NCBI GenBank assembly: GCA_900768635.1
Contig: CAAGDP010000003.1
Coordinates: 1-8,675 of the forward strand
Reading direction: 5' to 3'
DNA: 8,675 bases
From: Enterobacterales bacterium
GTDB lineage: Bacteria > Pseudomonadota > Gammaproteobacteria > Enterobacterales > Succinivibrionaceae
In this document: positions 6,346 through 8,675 of the stretch, piece after piece
Position numbering within the stretch: the stretch's first letter is position 1
Layout of the letters: the number at the start of each line of letters is the position of its first letter
The notes under the pieces: model-generated
What the model was told of the DNA's origin: nothing
Databases searched by the model: none
Seen by the model: only the letters and a program-made list of their open reading frames with translations
Made by a program: the position numbers and the translations under genes

Positions 6346-8136
6346 TTACAATGTTTCCTCCAACAGATTCTCAGGACCGGCATCAAAGGCGTCCAGATGT
6401 TTAAGGTATTTACGGGCGCGACTTTCAGCGGCGTTTTGCTGCTCTCTGGATAAATTGCCTCTTGATAGTTTCATATTATCAAGAGTTGTAGGATCATGGT
6501 AAAGCTGATAGCTGATCAGGAAATAAAAGTATGCCATGTAGTTGCTAAGTTTGCAACCCTGACCTCTGGCGGCCATAACTCCCAGGTATCCGGCACTGAA
6601 TGCATGCCCATGACCCATGGCCTTTTTAAACCATACTGATGCCTCTTCGTATTTTTTCTGCTGATATTTCATAAGTCCCATTTCAAATTCAGCAGGAGTG
6701 TAATTGTGGGATGCTGCCTTGATAAGATATTCTGCCGCCTTCTGGTGATTTGATGATATTCCGATACCCCGGTGATAAGCTCTTCCCAGCCGGTAACATG
6801 CTTCAAGATTGCCGTTATCTGCTGCTTTTCTGTACATTTTTACGGCTTCAGACTGATCGGAAAGCGTGCCCTGACCCTTTTCATACATTCTTCCCAAAGC
6901 CAGCTGGGCATTACTGCTACCATGCATTGCTGCCTTTTCATACCAGTGAAAGGCCCCGCGGAGATCGCTGTTTACGGTAATTCCTTTTTCGTAAAAAAAT
7001 CCAATACGGTATTCAGCTTCCGCATGCCCGCGGGTGGATGCCGCGCGATAATATTCCAGAGCTTCTTGGGTATTAATTTCTGTTCCCATACCGGTTTCCA
7101 GCATAAAGCCGGTCTGATATGCAGCTTCTGTATGATGATGGGCGGCTGCCAGTTTCTCATAATGAAAAGCCAGATCAGGATTTTGGCTGGTACCAAGTCC
7201 GCTCAGGTATAAAAGAGCCAGCAGATGTTCCGCATCAGGATTTAACTGACGGGCACTTTTCTGGGCATAGAGGAAAGCCTGCTTATAATCCGCTCCCACC
7301 AGTTTTCCTTCCGAATAGAGGGAGGCCAGATTGTAGGATGCTTCAGGGTTATCCTCTTCAGCCATTTTCTTTAACCATTCAATGGCTTCCGCATACATTT
7401 TATGTTTAAGTAGCAGTTCGGTAAGTTTTTCGGTAGCTTTCGGATCGTTTTGCTGAGCCGCCCTTCGTAACCATTTTATAGCCAGTTCTTCATCTGCCGG
7501 GGTAAGAGCAGTGCCATCCAGATAACCGTACCCCAGTCTTTGCTGAGCCTTGAGAGAATTACCGGCGGCGGCTTTATGGTAATATTCCACAGCCAGCTTG
7601 CTGGCATTGGCAGTCTGATATTTTTCCGGAAGCAGACTGTTATGTTCATACATGTATCCCAATGCATACCAGATCTCGGAATCTTCCTGATAACGGGCTT
7701 TATAACAGTATTTAAAGGATTTGGGATAGTTTTCTGTTTTAAAATTGTAGATACAGTTCTGAATATCCTTGTCTGTGACCTGATAGTAGCGATAGATTAA
7801 CCCGCCGGTCGCAGCCAGCATAACAATAACGCTGGCAATGGAGATGCGGATGATCAGTTTGACCTTCTGTTTATGCTTCTCTCGTTTTTTCAGTTCCTCC
7901 GGAGTAGGTTCCCGTTCCTCCTTGTTTTTGTCATCTTTATCTTTATCTTTTTCCAGTTTATGAATAAAGTTTTCCCGGAGCCTGGAAAACCATCCCTTAT
8001 TCATAGTAAGTTCCTGACCTTTCTCATCCTGAGAAGATTTGCTATCGCCACCTGAATTTACGGAAGATGTTCTTTCATGGGGGTGAGAGGACTGTTTGTT
8101 TTTAGAGGGATCATCCCGGGATTTGAACAGAGCCAT
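6346..8136 (-). CDS. Membrane-anchored Sel1-like repeat protein
   Basis: A 596-residue protein. Residues 1-93 are hydrophilic, Lys/Asp/Glu-rich and low in complexity (for example DKDKDD at 64-69), probably disordered. One membrane span follows at about 94-116. Residues about 154-545 are a solenoid of roughly ten to eleven Sel1-like (TPR-related) repeats of about 36 residues, with the recurring pattern A..LG.MYE.G.G...D...A..WY.KAA..G (for example blocks near 372, 408 and 444). The positive N-terminal side suggests N-in topology with the repeats in the periplasm. Sel1 repeats act as protein-interaction scaffolds, so a partner-binding envelope role is inferred. One block (232-260) is short and degenerate. 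The start ATG is supported by AGGA (8146-8143) six bases upstream; Met45 is a possible internal start. It is the first gene of the probable operon with the secreted protein and galM. Confidence 0.93.
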   Translation of the reverse strand: MALFKSRDDPSKNKQSSHPHERTSSVNSGGDSKSSQDEKGQELTMNKGWFSRLRENFIHKLEKDKDKDDKNKEEREPTPEELKKREKHKQKVKLIIRISIASVIVMLAATGGLIYRYYQVTDKDIQNCIYNFKTENYPKSFKYCYKARYQEDSEIWYALGYMYEHNSLLPEKYQTANASKLAVEYYHKAAAGNSLKAQQRLGYGYLDGTALTPADEELAIKWLRRAAQQNDPKATEKLTELLLKHKMYAEAIEWLKKMAEEDNPEASYNLASLYSEGKLVGADYKQAFLYAQKSARQLNPDAEHLLALLYLSGLGTSQNPDLAFHYEKLAAAHHHTEAAYQTGFMLETGMGTEINTQEALEYYRAASTRGHAEAEYRIGFFYEKGITVNSDLRGAFHWYEKAAMHGSSNAQLALGRMYEKGQGTLSDQSEAVKMYRKAADNGNLEACYRLGRAYHRGIGISSNHQKAAEYLIKAASHNYTPAEFEMGLMKYQQKKYEEASVWFKKAMGHGHAFSAGYLGVMAARGQGCKLSNYMAYFYFLISYQLYHDPTTLDNMKLSRGNLSREQQNAAESRARKYLKHLDAFDAGPENLLEETL

Positions 8137-8142
8137 GATTTA

Positions 8143-8146
8143 TCCT
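8143..8146 (-). promoter_or_regulatory. Ribosome-binding site of the Sel1-repeat gene
   Basis: AGGA on the minus strand lies six bases before the ATG at 8136. It sits only 12 bases after the end of the terminator T run, so little else separates the terminator from the translation start. Confidence 0.65.
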
Positions 8147-8158
8147 ATGCGCGTATCC

Positions 8159-8188
8159 AAAAAAAAGGTGCCAGCTGTTAACTGGCAC
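8159..8188 (-). terminator. Intrinsic terminator just upstream of the Sel1-repeat gene
   Basis: On the minus strand GTGCCAG (8188-8182), a 7-base loop and CTGGCAC (8174-8168) form a perfect 7-bp GC-rich stem. One C is followed by eight Ts (8166-8159). This is a textbook Rho-independent terminator. It ends transcripts coming from the right and lies 22 bases before the Sel1 start codon, so it is either an attenuator in that operon's leader or the end of a separate small RNA. Confidence 0.85.
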
Positions 8189-8430
8189 AAAGTTGGGTAC
8201 AACAACAGAGAAAATCATCAATCCCATGCTCTCTGAATCGTCTATCGCCCTCTAAATATCATCTGCCGAACAGATGTGTTAGCAAGGTGCAAAATTTAAG
8301 AATTGTAGAACTCTCTGCATTGCCAACTTTGTTTGTTAATAATAATAGTATCAGCGTTGTATATTTTTTTATGAGTACCACAGACGGGACCTTATCTGGA
8401 TTTAAGAACTATAATTTTGCTGTGGATTCA
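8189..8430 (-). other. Structured leader or small-RNA region preceding the terminator
   Basis: No convincing gene is seen. Minus-strand dyads are CCACAG/CTGTGG (8378-8383/8420-8425), CATCTG/CAGATG (8260-8265/8271-8276, perfect, 5-base loop) and CAGAGA/TCTCTG (8206-8211/8230-8235). Together with the terminator hairpin they could form a leader of about 270 bases if transcription starts near 8430. Two short minus-strand reading frames lie here: one of 13 codons with its ATG near 8320, and one of 38 codons (8227-8111) that runs across the terminator into the Sel1 gene in another frame. No known riboswitch class was recognised. Confidence 0.45.
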
Positions 8431-8436
8431 TACTGG

Positions 8437-8464
8437 TTTATAGTTCCCTTGATGATCTTTGCAA
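8437..8464 (-). promoter_or_regulatory. Candidate promoter of the Sel1-galM operon
   Basis: On the minus strand TTGCAA (8464-8459) is followed after 16 bases by TATAAA (8442-8437), predicting a start near 8430. Its -35 lies inside the inverted repeat 8458-8476. Other weaker candidates exist closer to the gene, for example TTGCTA with an 18-base spacer to TGATAT around 8257-8286. Confidence 0.42.
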
Positions 8465-8476
8465 GGATTTTGCAAA
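8458..8476. promoter_or_regulatory. Inverted repeat overlapping a -35 box, possible operator
   Basis: TTTGCAA (8458-8464) and TTGCAAA (8470-8476) form a perfect 7-bp dyad with a 5-base spacer. Its centre is about 37 bases upstream of the predicted start near 8430, overlapping the -35 box, which suits a dimeric repressor or activator site. No regulator gene is in the window. Confidence 0.4.
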
Positions 8477-8643
8477 TTTAAAAAATCAAAGTTGTAATGA
8501 AGGTAACAAAATTGGCAGGGCCTACGCATGAACGGCATCTTTGAAGTGTGATTGATGGATCAAATTTCAAAAGAAAAATGTGATATAGGGATCACGGATT
8601 CTAAAACACTATTGTTTAAATGATGAAATTCTGATCAAATAAT
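8477..8643. other. AT-rich stretch with no feature seen
   Basis: No ORF with start and ribosome-binding site, RNA gene or strong dyad was recognised on either strand. Confidence 0.4.
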
Positions 8644-8675
8644 GATAATTAAGGCCATTGGGAATTTTAATTATC
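8644..8675. repeat. 9-bp inverted repeat at the window edge
   Basis: GATAATTAA (8644-8652) and its exact reverse complement TTAATTATC (8667-8675) flank a 14-base spacer. The repeat reaches the last base of the window, so its true extent and role (operator, hairpin or element end) cannot be judged. Confidence 0.5.

Noticed and set aside
6750..7212. Plus-strand ORFs of up to 146 codons within the Sel1-repeat gene
   Set aside because: The repeats in the minus frame are unambiguous; the opposite frames are shadows with no start signals.
8287..8481. 64-codon plus-strand ORF starting with GTG
   Set aside because: No ribosome-binding site, no recognisable family, and it overlaps the minus-strand signal region.

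Overview
The window looks like chromosomal DNA of a Gram-negative gammaproteobacterium. The tRNA-Arg(TCT), tRNA-His and tRNA-Leu(TAG) genes closely resemble their Escherichia coli counterparts, there is a SlyB-type outer-membrane lipoprotein, and there is a helicase IV-like protein. Intergenic DNA is AT-rich and several stretches look decayed. An anaerobic gut lineage such as Succinivibrionaceae is a guess from overall style, not something the sequence proves.

Layout: (a) 1-109 is the right end of an IS200/IS605-family transposon, including the 3' part of the TnpB guide RNA (omega RNA), which would read its guide from the flank just after 109. (b) 213-806 (+) encodes a SlyB-like glycine-zipper lipoprotein with an unusual His/Asp/Tyr-rich insert. 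(c) 807-3326 (-) encodes an 839-residue superfamily 1 helicase of the helicase IV (HelD)/UvrD type with an extra DUF5710-like C-terminal module. The lipoprotein and helicase genes meet tail to tail with no base between their stop codons, and a terminator-like hairpin for the lipoprotein lies inside the helicase gene. (d) 3327-3916 is mostly gene-free; it holds the helicase promoter, dyads and a strong stable-RNA promoter. (e) 3917-4182 is a tRNA-Arg/His/Leu cluster. (f) 4183-4714 has no intact gene but carries what looks like a frameshifted remnant. (g) 8136 down to 4715 (-) is a compact three-gene group: a membrane-anchored Sel1-repeat protein, a small secreted four-cysteine protein, and aldose 1-epimerase GalM. 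Gaps of 30 and 11 bases suggest one transcript. (h) 8137-8675 has no convincing gene but is rich in signals: a very clean minus-strand intrinsic terminator only 22 bases upstream of the Sel1 start codon, further dyads upstream, an inverted repeat overlapping a candidate promoter, and another inverted repeat at the window edge.

How the genes relate: the three minus-strand genes probably form one operon, linking an envelope protein-interaction scaffold (Sel1), an unknown periplasmic protein and a sugar mutarotase. The terminator in front of them implies either transcription attenuation of that operon or an independent small RNA ending there. The helicase and lipoprotein genes are independent and convergent. 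The best candidates for something new are the leader/terminator arrangement at 8159-8476, the omega RNA end at 1-109, and the helicase with its altered insert and C-terminal add-on.
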